The translations under genes were made by a program, and so were the position numbers. Positions 32,874 to 44,440 of a DNA stretch of 64,000 nt are shown here, piece after piece. Origin of the DNA: Nephrocerus scutellatus (taxonomy: Eukaryota; Arthropoda; Insecta; Diptera; Pipunculidae). The stretch's first letter is position 1. Every line of letters starts with the position of its first letter. Under the pieces are notes generated by a model that ran no database searches, was not told the DNA's origin, and worked only from the letters and a program-made list of their open reading frames with translations. The DNA is taken from the NCBI GenBank assembly GCA_947095585.1, contig OX352763.1:22555462-22619461 (forward strand), written 5' to 3'.

Positions 32874-35766
32874 TGTAATGGACTACGGGACTGTTGACTT
32901 TAAGACATCCGTCACCTGGGAGGCATGGTAGGACCGGGCGCACGCGTTCATTACGGCCGTGCTCGTCGGCAACCGGGAGGGGATCTTGGTCCTCACATGC
33001 CTTCCGCCATTTGCACAAATAATTTCGCGTGCTGCGGTGAATACCAAAAAAAAAGAAACAAAACCTACTTTCATGATAGATAGAGAGAGGGAGAGGGAGA
33101 CAGAGAGAGAGAAAATAAACCAATTGTATCGTAAACCGGATGACCTGATGCGGATCGTCGGTGGAAATCTCGGCCACCTGGGCTCGACCACCTTCTTCAC
33201 CCTCCCATCCTTGGGACCCCGATGTAGTCGGGTCCCCCTTTTCGGAAGTGGGTCAATCCCACATCCCTTTTACCGGGATCACCCCTGCCGGAGAGTTGAG
33301 TTTAGTTAATTCCCCTTTTGTTTATTCCTGTTTAGGTCCATTTTCAAATAAAATAAGAACCCCTTTAAAATATAAAAAAAAAACCCAATTCAATTTGCAG
33401 TAATGTTTACATCAAACTTATAAAAATTTATTTCAACAATTAAATGGCCTTAGAGAAAAAAAAACTTACTTCAGATTATCACTCAAACATTTACAAACAA
33501 ACCAAAATTCATTTTATCCTCATTGTGATAATCGTCGCCCAAAGGGTCTAAATTCGATCAAACAAAAATAAACTTCGATTCATTTTTAATCGATCAAAAT
33601 CTATTACTACTAAACTTAAATTTAATTTTTAATAATTAAAGGTGAGGACCAAAGGGGTCGAAATTGTATCATTGAAGGAAAGTAATTAAAAGAAATTTAA
33701 ATCCCTTAATTAATCTATTATTTACAAACCAAATAAAATTGTGTTAATTGTCTCCCAAAGGGTCTAAATTTGATCAAACAAAAAAAAACTTCGATTAATT
33801 TTAATCGATCAAAATCTATTACTACTAAACTTAAATTTAATTTTTAATAATTAAAGGTGAGGACCAAAGGGGTCGAAATTGTATCATTGAAGGAAAGTAA
33901 TTAAAAGAAATTTAAAATCCTTTAATTAATCTATTATTTACAAACAAAAAAAAATTTATTTTCTGTAGTAGTCATTTGTCTGGGGAGCGGATTTAAATTA
34001 TGCACCCGAACTGGTTCAGCGACCAATATCATCCCTAGTCACCCTGTTGCCTGGTGCTAGAGGCACCATAAACCATAGAGAGAAACAAAAGAAATATAAA
34101 TTGTACCACTTACTTGTAAATCCACGCGACGTCGGCAGCGCTGTCGATGACGATGAATTCTAATTAGGCTGAAACAACAATGCAAGTTATTAAGCGGATG
34201 GGCCAATTTAAAGTCCTTCCCCTTCAAAATTTACCAATTAACAAATTTTCTACTTTCGAATTAATAATAAAAAAAGATTATTGTGTCCAATAGTAGTACG
34301 TAGTAGTTGCTGTAAAGATGAATGTAGTTTCCGCAGGAATATTAGTAGTAGTAGACGCGATGGTAGGAGTAAGTTCCACCGATTTAATAGTAGTAGTGTT
34401 GGTGTCCTTTCTGCCGTGATCTAAGGTCCAGAGCCTTCGACTGGAACCCAAATCGACGCAAAATTCCCTTATCGAAATTTTTACTCGGGAATTCCGTTCA
34501 TCGGGTTCGTTTTTCTCTCCATTTGATTAGGCACAAAGTTTGAAATAGGTGAATAACGAACGTCGCTGTCGCAGTTGCTGGGTTGAAAATGCCATAGACT
34601 TTGGCGATAGCCGACGTAAGGGGAAATAAAAAAAAAACGCAGCTCCTCCAATGATACGAGTACTTCATGTAGAGTTCAGGACGGTGCGCGAAAATGTAGG
34701 GCTCCGAAGTGGAATTCAGAAAGGAAATCTCCGAGCCGGTGGAAGCCAAAGGAAAAAAAAAATCATACGGGTGTTTGGGCTTGCAATGCACGAAGCGGAA
34801 TTTAATCACTGGCAACCGAGATACTGCTTACGGTTTCCTCACAGAGTAGTCACACGAAAACAGCACCTGAAGAACTTATGCGTTGGAGATTTTATTTTTT
34901 TTTCCTCATCTCTAGGGCAATTATTCTGGCCAGAGGGTAATTCCTTGCACTTGCCACGCGTCTTGCCGTAGAGGAACTATATCCCAAAATGGCGAACTAT
35001 TCGGCACAGAACAAAAAGAAATCGAAAGTTCATAGGTGGGAAAAAAAATTCGTGGCGACTAGCCAAAGCCTTTTCTCCTTTTTTTTTTCCTTTTATCACC
35101 ACTAATAAGCCGATATTTCGCGTTTCTATATTTATTTCTAAGATTTAATAATATTTCCGACAACGGCACCACAAAATGGAAAAGACTTGACTTTTTGCTC
35201 TGGTAGTACCCGCAAAAAAAACTCGACCACATCCGTCCAACTTGACGGCCAAAATCCAACTCCCTTTCTCAGGCAAAGTTTCGACGCTCTTTTCTTTGGT
35301 TGATCACCAAACGAATGCCCATTACCCCCACTGTCTTTTTTGCTGCATGCGTGGCAAAAAGGTATTCGTCCAAGCTTAGTACATACACGCGTATGTAAAC
35401 CTACCATATCACGAAAGGATGGAAGTGTCATGTCTGCGGCGTAATTGTGAGGGGAGAAGAAAAGATTATCGGATGATTCTCCGGTATCTTTCCAGAGCGA
35501 TATGCTCTTCTCTCTACAGCCAATCCGTAAGCCATTTACGTGCGGTTGAAAGGTGTGATATTACCTCTCAACAAATCATACGATATGCTTTCTAGTGGTC
35601 AATGCAATTGTTGTTGGGGATTCTTTAAGTTTTCAAATGCGTTTAAAGGAGAATGGAAGAACCGGCGAAGGAAAGGGACAAGTGACGGCCGATCGGCTAA
35701 AGCGTCGAAACCAATTTTTTTTCTTGCAGAGAGCTACAGGGTGTTCCTCGTATTCCTACCATTACA
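32874..35766 (-). repeat. 5' LTR of the Gypsy element
   Basis: Partner of 23190-26082, same length and the same 8-bp terminal inverted repeats. It is expected to contain the promoter for the genomic RNA on the minus strand; I could not place a TATA box or initiator with confidence. Confidence 0.95.
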
Positions 35767-35940
35767 CTTCGGAGTATTGTCTCGACCGAAGATAGAACCG
35801 AACAGGACATTGTCAACCGAATCGGCAGAGCAAAATCAGTGTTTGGAATGCTGTCCATGATATGGCGAAGCAATGCGATTAGCAAAAACACCAAGCTGCG
35901 ACTGTTCCGTTCAAATGTTGAATCTGTGCAGTATAAGTAA
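35767..35940 (+). pseudogene. RTE-type LINE relic, right half
   Basis: Directly after the right LTR the coding frame resumes: RSIVSTEDRTEQDIVNRIGR, AKSVFGMLSMIWRSNAISKN, TKLRLFRSNVESV. This is the segment that follows 'FxYLGS' in RTE-like LINEs, and the left half ends in ESFQYL at 23189. The halves are therefore one LINE split by the retrotransposon. It ends at about 35940 (3' truncated or decayed). Confidence 0.85.
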
Positions 35941-37217
35941 GTATAATTGAGTGAACCGGAATGTACCTATACATATTAAGTAAATTCACATACACATTCG
36001 ATGTCTGTTTTCATTTTTTTCAAACTAATTCCTTGTGGATGGAGTTGACTTTTGTAATCAATAAAGGACTTTGAAGAGACATGTTTTTTTGGAAAAGAAA
36101 CATCAAATAAGTAAAGTTCAACGGATATAGTTTGCTTGGATGAAAAAAGCAGTAACTGTAAGGTAATCAGCGAATTCTATGGATTAATAGAAGAGACATA
36201 AGCAATGCACAATTGCTTTCTAATGAGATGTCTTCTGCAGCAGCATTCTGCGTTTTACTGCAGGGGGTCTATTTTTCTATTTAGTTTTGACAGTTGATTT
36301 ATTAATTCCCAGAATTTTATTCATTTATAGTAATAGAAATACGAAAAACAAGCTGATGTCAACAAACTTCGGTTTCTTTTGAAAATATAAAAATGCTCTA
36401 GAAACGATTAATTCCTTTCATGAGTGTCATTGGTGGCAATGACATCACCATGCATTACATTCATTAAATTACAGGAGTTCATGTACCTAGATTATGACAG
36501 GGAGCGACAGTTAACGAAATGTTTTTTCAATTTGAGTTTTCAATATTTTTTCGTCTTTACTAAAGCATAGTAACATAGCATAGGAGTAAAGGAAAGAAAC
36601 AAAGAAAGAATAAAGCATAACTTTTGCACCTTTTCTTACACAATCCATTTTATTGAGAAAAAACAAATTTATTTATTTTGTTTCGTTTTTGTTGGACTTG
36701 GAGCTAAAATTAATCAAGAATCCAATTAACCGATGAGTTCAACTTGCACCAAGTGGTGGTTTTTTTTGCCTAGACTTACAGGCGCAAAGTAGATCTTCCA
36801 TAAACTGAAATCAAGACCTCCTCAGTGGCTTGTTTGAAAAGTAATTAACGAAGCACTCATCAAGCACAAGATCAAGGCACCTTGTACCTTGTATAACTAT
36901 AGCTACATTTCTTTAACCTCATATTTTTACTCGAAAACCCAATTTATATAGAAAACAAACCCCCGTAGCCACTAATTAAGAAATTACTACGCATATTTTA
37001 TGACATCAAATAGATGTTGTGATTATATTTTTTTCTCGATTCAATGCTAATTCCAATTATGATGGATTCTTTTCTATGGCAACCAATGCAAATAACACAA
37101 ATATTCAATGGTGCTAATTTTTTATATTGGTTTGGATAAGTTTTGTGCTCTTTCTACTCATTTAATAAAATGTAATGAATTTATGTATCCAAACAAATAT
37201 TACTAAGACTATACATT
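35941..37217. other. AT-rich spacer, no gene seen
   Basis: No open frame of note and no clear repeat; a few A/T-rich runs (for example aaaggaaagaaacaaagaaa near 36589). Confidence 0.5.
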
Positions 37218-37442
37218 GGCACCGTGGCTCAGTGGATAAGAACATGGAGCAGGAGGTTCGTGGTTCTAATCCCAGTAACACCAAAAAGTACTTTTTACCT
37301 TTCGCGAAAGTCTGACAAACCGGGAGTAATAACTTGTCACGGAAAGCTTCTCAATTCGCCGTTCGAATCCACAAATGGTTGCGAAAAGCTAGGCCTTGGA
37401 CCGCAATTGTCTGTTACGCCGAATATTATTATTATTATTATA
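37218..37442 (+). repeat. tRNA-derived SINE, copy C (plus strand, internally deleted)
   Basis: Begins GGCACCGTGGCTCAGTGGA, with a B box in ggttcgtggttctaatccc. It has the family body motif cacggaaagcttctcaattc and ends with cgccgaat followed by (ATT)6. It lacks the TTGTAGGTCCC part of the body that copies A, B and D have. Its opposite orientation and different neighbours show independent insertion. Confidence 0.85.
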
Positions 37443-37501
37443 CGACAATTTTGGCTGACCATTCCCAATAAAAAGCCAAGCAAACATTTCTGAACCTTTT
37501 A

Positions 37502-37989
37502 GAGCCCCCGCACACTAGAGACGTTTTTATCTGCCGATAGTTTGGTCGTGTTGGGCTGCTAGTGCGCACACTGTGCCGATTAAACAGTCGGTTTGGTGGT
37601 GAGTGCGCAGAGATCTCAAACGGTTTGCTATTTATGTCGTTTTGTTTTAGAATAAATTAAATTGTTTACAAGTCGTCGTGCAATATTATGTAGCTATTGA
37701 TTGAGTAGTCTGAACAGGTCTGCGTAGCCTTATTTGCTTAAAAATGTTGAGGATACCAATTTTAGCATCGAACTAAAAAATCGTAAGTATGCGCGCGTGG
37801 AAGAGCGCCATACTGATTCAGCAGTTGGCGATAGTTTGACAAAGTTGAAACGAAATCGTGTCGCACATTAAACTTATTTATTGGCCGATACCAAATCGTT
37901 GTAGTCTGCGCACTTGCATACATGTTCATACTGATTAAGAGCGCGACTAAACTATCGGCAGACAGAAAGTCTCTAGTGTGCTGGGACTC
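37502..37989. mobile_element. 488-bp MITE, PIF/Harbinger-like
   Basis: The ends are inverted repeats of about 48 bp: left GAGCCCCCGCACACTAGAGA..., right (reverse complement) GAGTCCCAGCACACTAGAGA..., both continuing to TCTGCCGATAGTTT. A TTA triplet flanks both sides (37499-37501 and 37990-37992), which fits the TWA target duplication of PIF/Harbinger transposons. No transposase is inside, so it is non-autonomous. Confidence 0.8.
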
Positions 37990-38029
37990 TTATAGTGGTT
38001 CAGTGGTTCAATCAAAGGGATAGATGCGC

Positions 38030-38310
38030 GAGTTAGTTAGGGTCTTTTAGGTGTCTATTGGGAAGTCTTTTGAGGATCCTTTGATGGTTTTTTGGGAGAG
38101 TCTTTTGATGGTTTTTTGGGGGATCTATTATGATTCTTTTAGAGGTTCTTTGGAGGGTCTTTCGTGTTTCTTTTGAGGGTCTTTCGGTGGTATTTTTATG
38201 ACTCTTTTTGGAGATTCGGGGGTCTTTTGATGGTCTTTTGGGGTCTTTTGGAAGTCTTTTCGCCCACAACATCAAAGAAGTTTCACTTCAACCGCGCGTA
38301 AAAGGTAAGC
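38030..38310 (+). repeat. Minisatellite plus terminal module (Helentron-like family, copy 2)
   Basis: From 38037 to about 38262, units of the form GGTCTTTTGAGG/GGTCTTTTGATG. Directly after lies catcaaagaagtttcacttc then aaccgcgcgtaaa, which also occurs 3' of the 42-kb copy (caaagaaatttcacttcaac then tgcgcgtaaa). This shared tail ties the minisatellite to one repeat family. Confidence 0.65.
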
Positions 38311-38930
38311 GCACTGTTTTTGATTTGTTTTATTATCTGGCGTGTAAACAAACAAAGCTGATGGTTTACCGACACTGGAACATTACCCATGACCATATAA
38401 CGAACAAAACAAAAAAAGAATTACGCAAATCCATTGTTGAATCGTGAATTATGGTCGCGAGTTAAAATCCATGGAAAAGAGTTCTATCAGTTTTCACAAA
38501 TTTTCCAATTTTTCGGGCAACTTTTCCAATTTTTCTTTCTGTATAAACCTTATTCAGATTATGTCGAAATTTTAAAATAAAAATGAGCGAAATGGGCCCA
38601 GCCGTTCTCAAGTGATACGGTTACCAATGAACAGCATTTCATTTTTAATTATATAGATAATGTTTGAGTGAAATTTAAAACGATTAAAACCAGTATTGTA
38701 AGTAGTAGTTGGCTTTGATCTGAAACAAATTGCAAATTGCGATTATTTTTTTTTATTTTTTTTTGTCAATTTGTCAATGGTCATCCAGTTCTGAGCTATG
38801 TTTAAATTTTCAAGTCTCTAGCTCTATGGGAAGTTAGTTTAAAATCAATTACAAAATTTCACCCGCACAGACAGACATACACGAAAGCGAGCTATTAAAA
38901 ACGTTTTAAAAAATTGAGCTCTCTAGGATT
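38311..38930. other. Spacer with old repeat-like sequence
   Basis: No gene. Includes agcgaaatgggcccagccgt around 38588 and cagacagacatacacgaaag near 38869, typical of dispersed insect repeats; the family is not identified. Confidence 0.45.
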
Positions 38931-39287
38931 TTTTTTTTTTTTTTTTTTTTTATATAGAGACTTATTGCCAAGGGATGACTCCCTGAATGACTTACGTCAC
39001 GGCAATAAGTTGGGCTAAGCCCTTTATTAAATTCAAAATAAAATAAAAATCGAAAGAATGTGATTTACAATATATCACATTCCTCACGTTTGTAGCCGAT
39101 TTCAATTTATTTTCTCAGAATTCTCCCTGATTCATTGGAAAAGCAATACGAAAAAACGAACACGAATTTAGAACGACGCGAGTCCAAATACTTTTATCAA
39201 TGAATCATGGTCAGGGAAAACTACAAAAAACCTTGACCAAGAAAATATTACAAATTATAAAAATAATTTAAAAAATACTGATAAACA

Positions 39288-39331
<44 letters not shown>

Positions 39332-40790
39332 TATTAAGAAACAACTTATGAATACTTTAACCATCATCCTTCAAGAACTTGTTAACGGCTAATTTGAACG
39401 CCTGCAGATTATAAGATTCTGGAAACACGTGTTCGACCAATTGATTCCACATCGAAGATACTCTAGTAAAAAAGGAGGATTTAAAGTGTTGGGTTCTACA
39501 TGAAAAAAGTTTTAAGGCAAATCTATGTTGATTGCACCTTAAACGAGTGTTTACGTTACTGAGAAAAGGCCCAGGAACTAGAGAACGGGTTTCTAAAGAA
39601 CATTTACCGTTGTAAAATTTATAGAAAACAGATAAAGCTCCTACATTTCGTCTGTGCTCCAAAGTATCAAGAGACGAAGTAATGGTTACATCGTTTATCA
39701 AACGGATAACTCTATTCTGAACACCATCAAGATGAACCAAATGCGATCTTGGAGCACCACCCCACACATATGAATTAAATTCTAAAATTGGTCTAACATA
39801 AGATTTATATAATCTTAACACTTCAGAGGGAGTGAAGTAGAAGTTACAACGTCTTATGAAGCCTAAACATTGGCTAGCTCTTTTTGAAATTTCATAAATA
39901 TGTTCTTTCCAAGAAAGATCACTTGATACTTTTAAACCTAACAACTTAAGTGAATCAGATCTCGCAATAGAGGTACCATTAATAACAGGAGGAACATAAT
40001 GTTGAGTTGTCTTCTGAGAAAAAAGGCAAGACTGGAATTTATTTGGGTTAAATTCTACTCTGTTAGAAATGCCCCAATCAAGAATGATTTGAATATTAGA
40101 CAGAATAGTCAAATTCATTAATTCACGCGAACCATTCAAGCGAGAATTGCATTCTTTTTGATTGTCAAACTCAATGGAGGCCGATAGTGTTGTATCATCA
40201 GCAAATGAATGGATATCACAGGTTGTAGAAGACAATAGGTCGTTGATATATATCAAGAAGAGCGTGGGAGACAAGGATGATCCTTGAGGCACGCCAGCAT
40301 TGATCCCATGTGAATCTGAAGATATACCATTTAATACAACTTTTATTTTACGGTTCCATAAATAATTCTCAATCCATGTAATGAGAGAGGAGTGTAAATT
40401 CAGCGCACGAATCTTATTAATAAGACAATCATGCCATACTCTATCAAAAGCTTTAGCAATATCTAAGGAAACAACGCTTGATTCACCTAGGTTTTCAATG
40501 CTTCGCTCCAAACAATGAGTCATGCACGTTATTAGTTCGCCTGAAGATCGATTTTTACGAAATCCATACTGAACATCGGATAAAAGAACATTCGAATCCA
40601 GATAGTTCATTAGTCTGAAATTAACGATAGATTCCATTACCTTCGATAGAACCGACAACAAAGCAATAGGTCGGTAGTTCGTAGGTGCCGATTTATCACC
40701 TTTTTTCGGAACGGGTTGAATATTTGCTATTTTCCAAAATGATGGAAAAACACCTGTCTTCATTGAGAGATGAATAAAAACGCGAACCAG
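38931..40790 (-). mobile_element. 5'-truncated Jockey/CR1-type LINE
   Basis: The coding part (39357-40763) is followed on the minus strand by an untranslated region with an A-rich run (T tract at 39291-39328 on the plus strand), then about 340 bp more, and a terminal A tail (T run at about 38931-38952). The 5' edge at about 40787 cuts into the reverse transcriptase fingers, as is usual for target-primed insertions. A target-site duplication could not be recognised. Confidence 0.8.
39357..40763 (-). CDS. Jockey/CR1-type reverse transcriptase, C-terminal 468 aa
   Basis: An uninterrupted frame with reverse transcriptase motifs in order: TGVFPSFWKIANIQPVPKKG, NYRPIALLSVLSKVME, YGFRKNRSS, SLDIAKAFDRVWHD (catalytic Asp 101), GVPQGSSLSPTLFLIYINDL (157 onward) and SFADDTT (Asp 189-190). 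The thumb region and the conserved end (LYKSYVRPILEFNSYVWGGA, MWNQLVEHVFP) follow. All three catalytic Asp residues are present and there are no stops, so it is a young copy, but the endonuclease and ORF1 are missing, so it cannot move on its own. The first Met is internal to the domain and is not a true start. Confidence 0.9.
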   Translation of the reverse strand: MKTGVFPSFWKIANIQPVPKKGDKSAPTNYRPIALLSVLSKVMESIVNFRLMNYLDSNVLLSDVQYGFRKNRSSGELITCMTHCLERSIENLGESSVVSLDIAKAFDRVWHDCLINKIRALNLHSSLITWIENYLWNRKIKVVLNGISSDSHGINAGVPQGSSLSPTLFLIYINDLLSSTTCDIHSFADDTTLSASIEFDNQKECNSRLNGSRELMNLTILSNIQIILDWGISNRVEFNPNKFQSCLFSQKTTQHYVPPVINGTSIARSDSLKLLGLKVSSDLSWKEHIYEISKRASQCLGFIRRCNFYFTPSEVLRLYKSYVRPILEFNSYVWGGAPRSHLVHLDGVQNRVIRLINDVTITSSLDTLEHRRNVGALSVFYKFYNGKCSLETRSLVPGPFLSNVNTRLRCNQHRFALKLFSCRTQHFKSSFFTRVSSMWNQLVEHVFPESYNLQAFKLAVNKFLKDDG

Positions 40791-42060
40791 TTACTGGTCG
40801 CTAGAATTTCAAGATCCAGCTTGTCAATTTCAACAATTCTTATTTTAAACATAATGATAGTTAAGTAGAGATATAGAAAAGTCTGCTCATTAAGGTCGGT
40901 CGGCAGAGATGAGTACCAAAGGTTTACTCAAGAATTTGATTGAAAAAGTATCACATAAAGTTTGCTATACGGATGGAATCTAAGTTGCAGATTTTTTTCC
41001 TAAAAAGACGTGAAATTAAAGAAACTATTTGTTATCCTCATAAAATAAGGTGACTAGATAAAACATCTATATTATAGAGATTACTCGATATTTGCTTACA
41101 CTTACTCGTTTTACTCGTCCAGAAAAATTCAACATTGGACCATTTGAACAAGCAGCTGCTGACCAATAGATGATGCAAAAATCTCGCCTTTTAGACCGGT
41201 TAAATAAGAATCCAGCTAAATGCGTTGGTACCACCAGTTGCAGGGAATGCCAAAGAAAGAAATAAATTTCACTGGTAATTACCTAATTAGCATCGAATAC
41301 AAATCGATAACAGCTACCGTCCATCGTTCGATTGCATTAATCTGATTCTGTTTGCTATATTGTTATAAAAATGACTTGAAAGTAGGTCTAATAAACGAGA
41401 AAAACTTGAGAATGATGTAATAAGCACAAATGTAATCTTTGTTAATAAAAATATGCTATTGTGATATCTCTGCAATATATTATTAAGAAAAAGACAATTT
41501 GTGTTATGAAATCTCTTTGCCTTTTTAGTTGAAATCGTAGTGCGTTTGTGTGCAGTCTACCCAACAAAATTTATGGCAATCAATTAAAGAAATTATATAA
41601 ACAATTCAAATAAGAACAACATGAGATTTACTGCTGAGAGTGTAAGTATTTAGTGCATCTAAAATCAGTTTAAACAAAGAAACGTGTTTGTCAACATTTA
41701 CAAAAGGTTTTGAACTCGCAAGAAATAATTTGAGTTACTTTAATCGGACTCTCGACTTGGTTAATAATGCTAAGAGTGTAAAATTAGAAGGAAAATCGTT
41801 AAATTACAATTTTGACTTCTGAGAGAAATTTTAAATCAAATTGTTCTAAGTTAGCAGATAATATTTAATAAAAAATATTGTGTTATAATTTATTTTCTTA
41901 ATGTCAAATCAACAAAACCGATTGGGACTACGGGATTCTTTCAACATTACTTAGATTAAAATCAAAAAAAAATACAATTTTGTGTAGCCTGGCCAATTCC
42001 AAGTCGGCAATTTACTAAATTTAAGTAAAATAATGTATATATTATAAAAGTTATACTTCT
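40791..42060. other. AT-rich spacer, no gene seen
   Basis: No coding signal; nothing structured found. Confidence 0.5.
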
Positions 42061-42061
42061 T

Positions 42062-43005
42062 TTAGCGCGTTAAGTAGAGGGTAAAGTTGAGAGCTCGGCG
42101 TTACGGAAGTGCAACATGATGAAGTTAGCCGCCAAAGATAAATAAAAGTGTAGATTCCTTTTACTGATTAAGTTGACTTGTAGAAGAGAGTCTTTTGATG
42201 GTCTTTTGGGGGTCTTTTATGATTCTTTTGAGGGCCTTTTGAGGGTCTTTTTGGGAGTCTTTTTGGGGGCCATTTTGGAGGCCTTTTTGGGGGGTCTTTT
42301 GGTGGGTCTTTTTTGGGGTCTTTTGATGATCTTTTGAGGGTCTTTTGGGGAATCTTTTGGTGGTATTTTGTGATTCTTTTGAGGAGTATTATAAATGTCT
42401 TTTTGGGGTCTCCTGAGGGTCTTTAGGGAAGTCTTTTGTGGGGTTTTTTGGGTTATTTTGGGATTCTTTTGAGGGTCTTTTGGTGCCTTTTGTGGGTGTT
42501 TTGGTGGTCTTTTAAAAGATATTATTAATTTTTAAAACGGCCATATATGGGTAAATGTGAGGATAGGTTACCGATGGAGACTTTAATGTCAATTTAAACT
42601 TAGAAAATGTTGGGCCACTTATCAAGTTTTTACATGAAGATTTAAATCTATCCATAAATAATGACCCTACAGTTTCTAAAAGACATAATGGTACCACTAT
42701 TGATCCTTTACTTGTAGATATTTAAATAATGTTTCTACAATACAATTTGTATCATATTTTAGCTACCACAAAGCTCTTCTAACTCACATGCCCATTGAAT
42801 CACAACCACAACCAACCATGATTTTTAATATATTTGAATTTTGTATATACCAATAATAATTTAATTGTGTAAAAGTAATTCAAACCTTTATTGATTGTAT
42901 TTAATATCTTTTCTACTTAAACGTAAACTATTCGCACGCGGGATATTTTTTTTGTTTTGCTACGCCAAAGAAATTTCACTTCAACTGCGCGTAAAGATTA
43001 CACGC
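42062..43005 (+). mobile_element. Helentron-like relic with minisatellite (copy 3)
   Basis: Parts in order: a leader module (agcgcgttaagtagagggta, then catgatgaa, 42062-42125), a decayed GGTCTTTTGAGG minisatellite (42186-42515), an endonuclease-like coding piece (42575-42800), and a tail module (caaagaaatttcacttcaac then tgcgcgtaaa, 42967-42996). The leader module recurs inverted at 48302-48365 beside another minisatellite, and the tail module recurs at 38272-38302. The coding piece suggests a Helentron (Helitron group) origin; the class is inference. Confidence 0.55.
42575..42800 (+). pseudogene. Helentron-type endonuclease-domain fragment
   Basis: The translation gives GDFNVNLNLENVGPLIKFL, then INNDPTVSKRHNGTTIDPLL, then FVSYF-like and YHKALLTHMPIE. 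The pattern 'GDFNV..L ... NDxxxSTTRxGTTIDAxF ... YVSYFSYHKP' is the endonuclease/exonuclease/phosphatase domain fused to the helicase of Helentrons in insects. It is short and frameshifted and has a stop, so it is not functional. Confidence 0.55.
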
Positions 43006-44440
43006 AATAATTTTTTTTAAATAAAACAGCTGGTGTTGAGATATCAATTTAAAGTACCATCAATGTCATTATTAATGGAACACAACATCATTCCAATGTC
43101 ATCCACGGTTGCTTAACCAGCCAAGCACTCCGCACGTCAAAAGTAATCTCACTCACTCACCATCCAAGCTTCTGGTGTATAAAACAATGGTAGTTATAGT
43201 ACTATGTACATAGTACAAAATTCGATGATAAATGCACTTTGAGCTCTAAGCCAGGCTCAATATGACAGTCTTACAAAGAATTGTTGTTGTTGGTATCAAT
43301 GAACCACCCAGCAAAGCGGAACTACTCGAAGATTTCTTTCTTTGTGTTAAAAATTAGTTTCTGCTTTATACGGTGTATACAAGTGAATTTTTGAAAAATG
43401 ATCGCCTTTCATGTGTCGATATAAGAAAAAAAATAAAATAATATTACATTTTTTTTTTATTAAAGTATAACTAGCCACCTAAAAGGTAGAAAATAAAATT
43501 TGTGGTAGATATGGAGCATCTAGAACTGTTACACAATAAATGGAAATTGCTGCAATGTTTATATTGGAAATCTGGAATATTTGAGGTTCAAAAAAGCACA
43601 AAAATTTCAAAGTACCACGCTAAGCATTTGAGTCTCTTTTAACTCACAAAATTAGAATGAAAAAAGCGTGACAGAATGAAATATAAACCGACATAAAGAC
43701 AGAAAAACATAGGCAAGTTAATATAAAAGCATTTAATTGCGAGCATCTATTATGTAAATCTTATTTCTTTAAAAAAAAAATAATGTTAGGCATTTTAGGA
43801 GAGTAAAACTATTAATGTTTCCCAAATATAAGGAGGCCAGAATATATTTGGAATAAAAATCTGAAAAAATATTCCAAAATCACAATTCACTCAAGCCCAC
43901 CAAAACCCTAACCAAACGTTCAACTCTTGAGATGGGCTGGATGGATGGATTCTATTCTTTTTTTCCATTCACATACAAAGCACTCTCCGATTGACTTTCA
44001 TAATATGAAAATGAATGGAATACCTACTTGTTTTTTTTGATTGATTAAGACTGATTGATTATACTGTTTCTTAAGATACGATACTTGTCGCCTGCCTTTT
44101 TCTTTTTCATATTTTATGCCTCCGGTCTGACATAAGCAAATTTGTTTCGTTTTATATTTTTTCGTCTTCAGGAATCAGGAGTCTCTTGTACATAAAATGG
44201 AAAATGTTCCTATTATTGTTATTCGTAACATATCAGCAAACATTATTCAAATTGAGTGAAGTTATTTTTAAAGTGTGAGGTGTTTATTATTTTTTCTATA
44301 AGATACGAGTATTAGTTTTGACACTTTTGGAGATTCTTAGAAAAGTTATTTCATAAAACAGTCTAGTGACGAACCGGTGGCCAAAAAAGCCATTATCGAA
44401 AAATAAAAAAGGTCGAGTAGCGCTTAGTAGTAATGGGATC
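43006..44440. other. AT-rich spacer, no gene seen
   Basis: No convincing coding stretch. A palindrome (atagtactatgtacatagtac) lies at about 43195-43216. Confidence 0.45.

Larger units (their letters stand above)
23190..35766 (-). mobile_element. Complete Ty3/Gypsy LTR retrotransposon (12,577 bp) with RING-Gag
   Basis: Two 2,893-bp direct repeats start TGTAATGG and end CCATTACA. They flank a primer site, leader, gag and pol, all in minus-strand orientation. The 4-bp CTTC at 23186-23189 is repeated at 35767-35770 as the target-site duplication, within an RTE LINE. Gag and pol are each uninterrupted and the LTRs are almost identical (one substitution noticed, near 23579/33263), so insertion was recent and the element may be autonomous. 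No envelope gene lies between pol and the 3' LTR. Very long LTRs and a tRNA-Lys primer site recall the Osvaldo/Ulysses group of fly Gypsy elements; that placement is inference. Confidence 0.95.

Noticed and set aside
43020..43260. Possible decayed LINE C-terminus on the minus strand
   Set aside because: Only a weak resemblance over a few residues; not enough to call.
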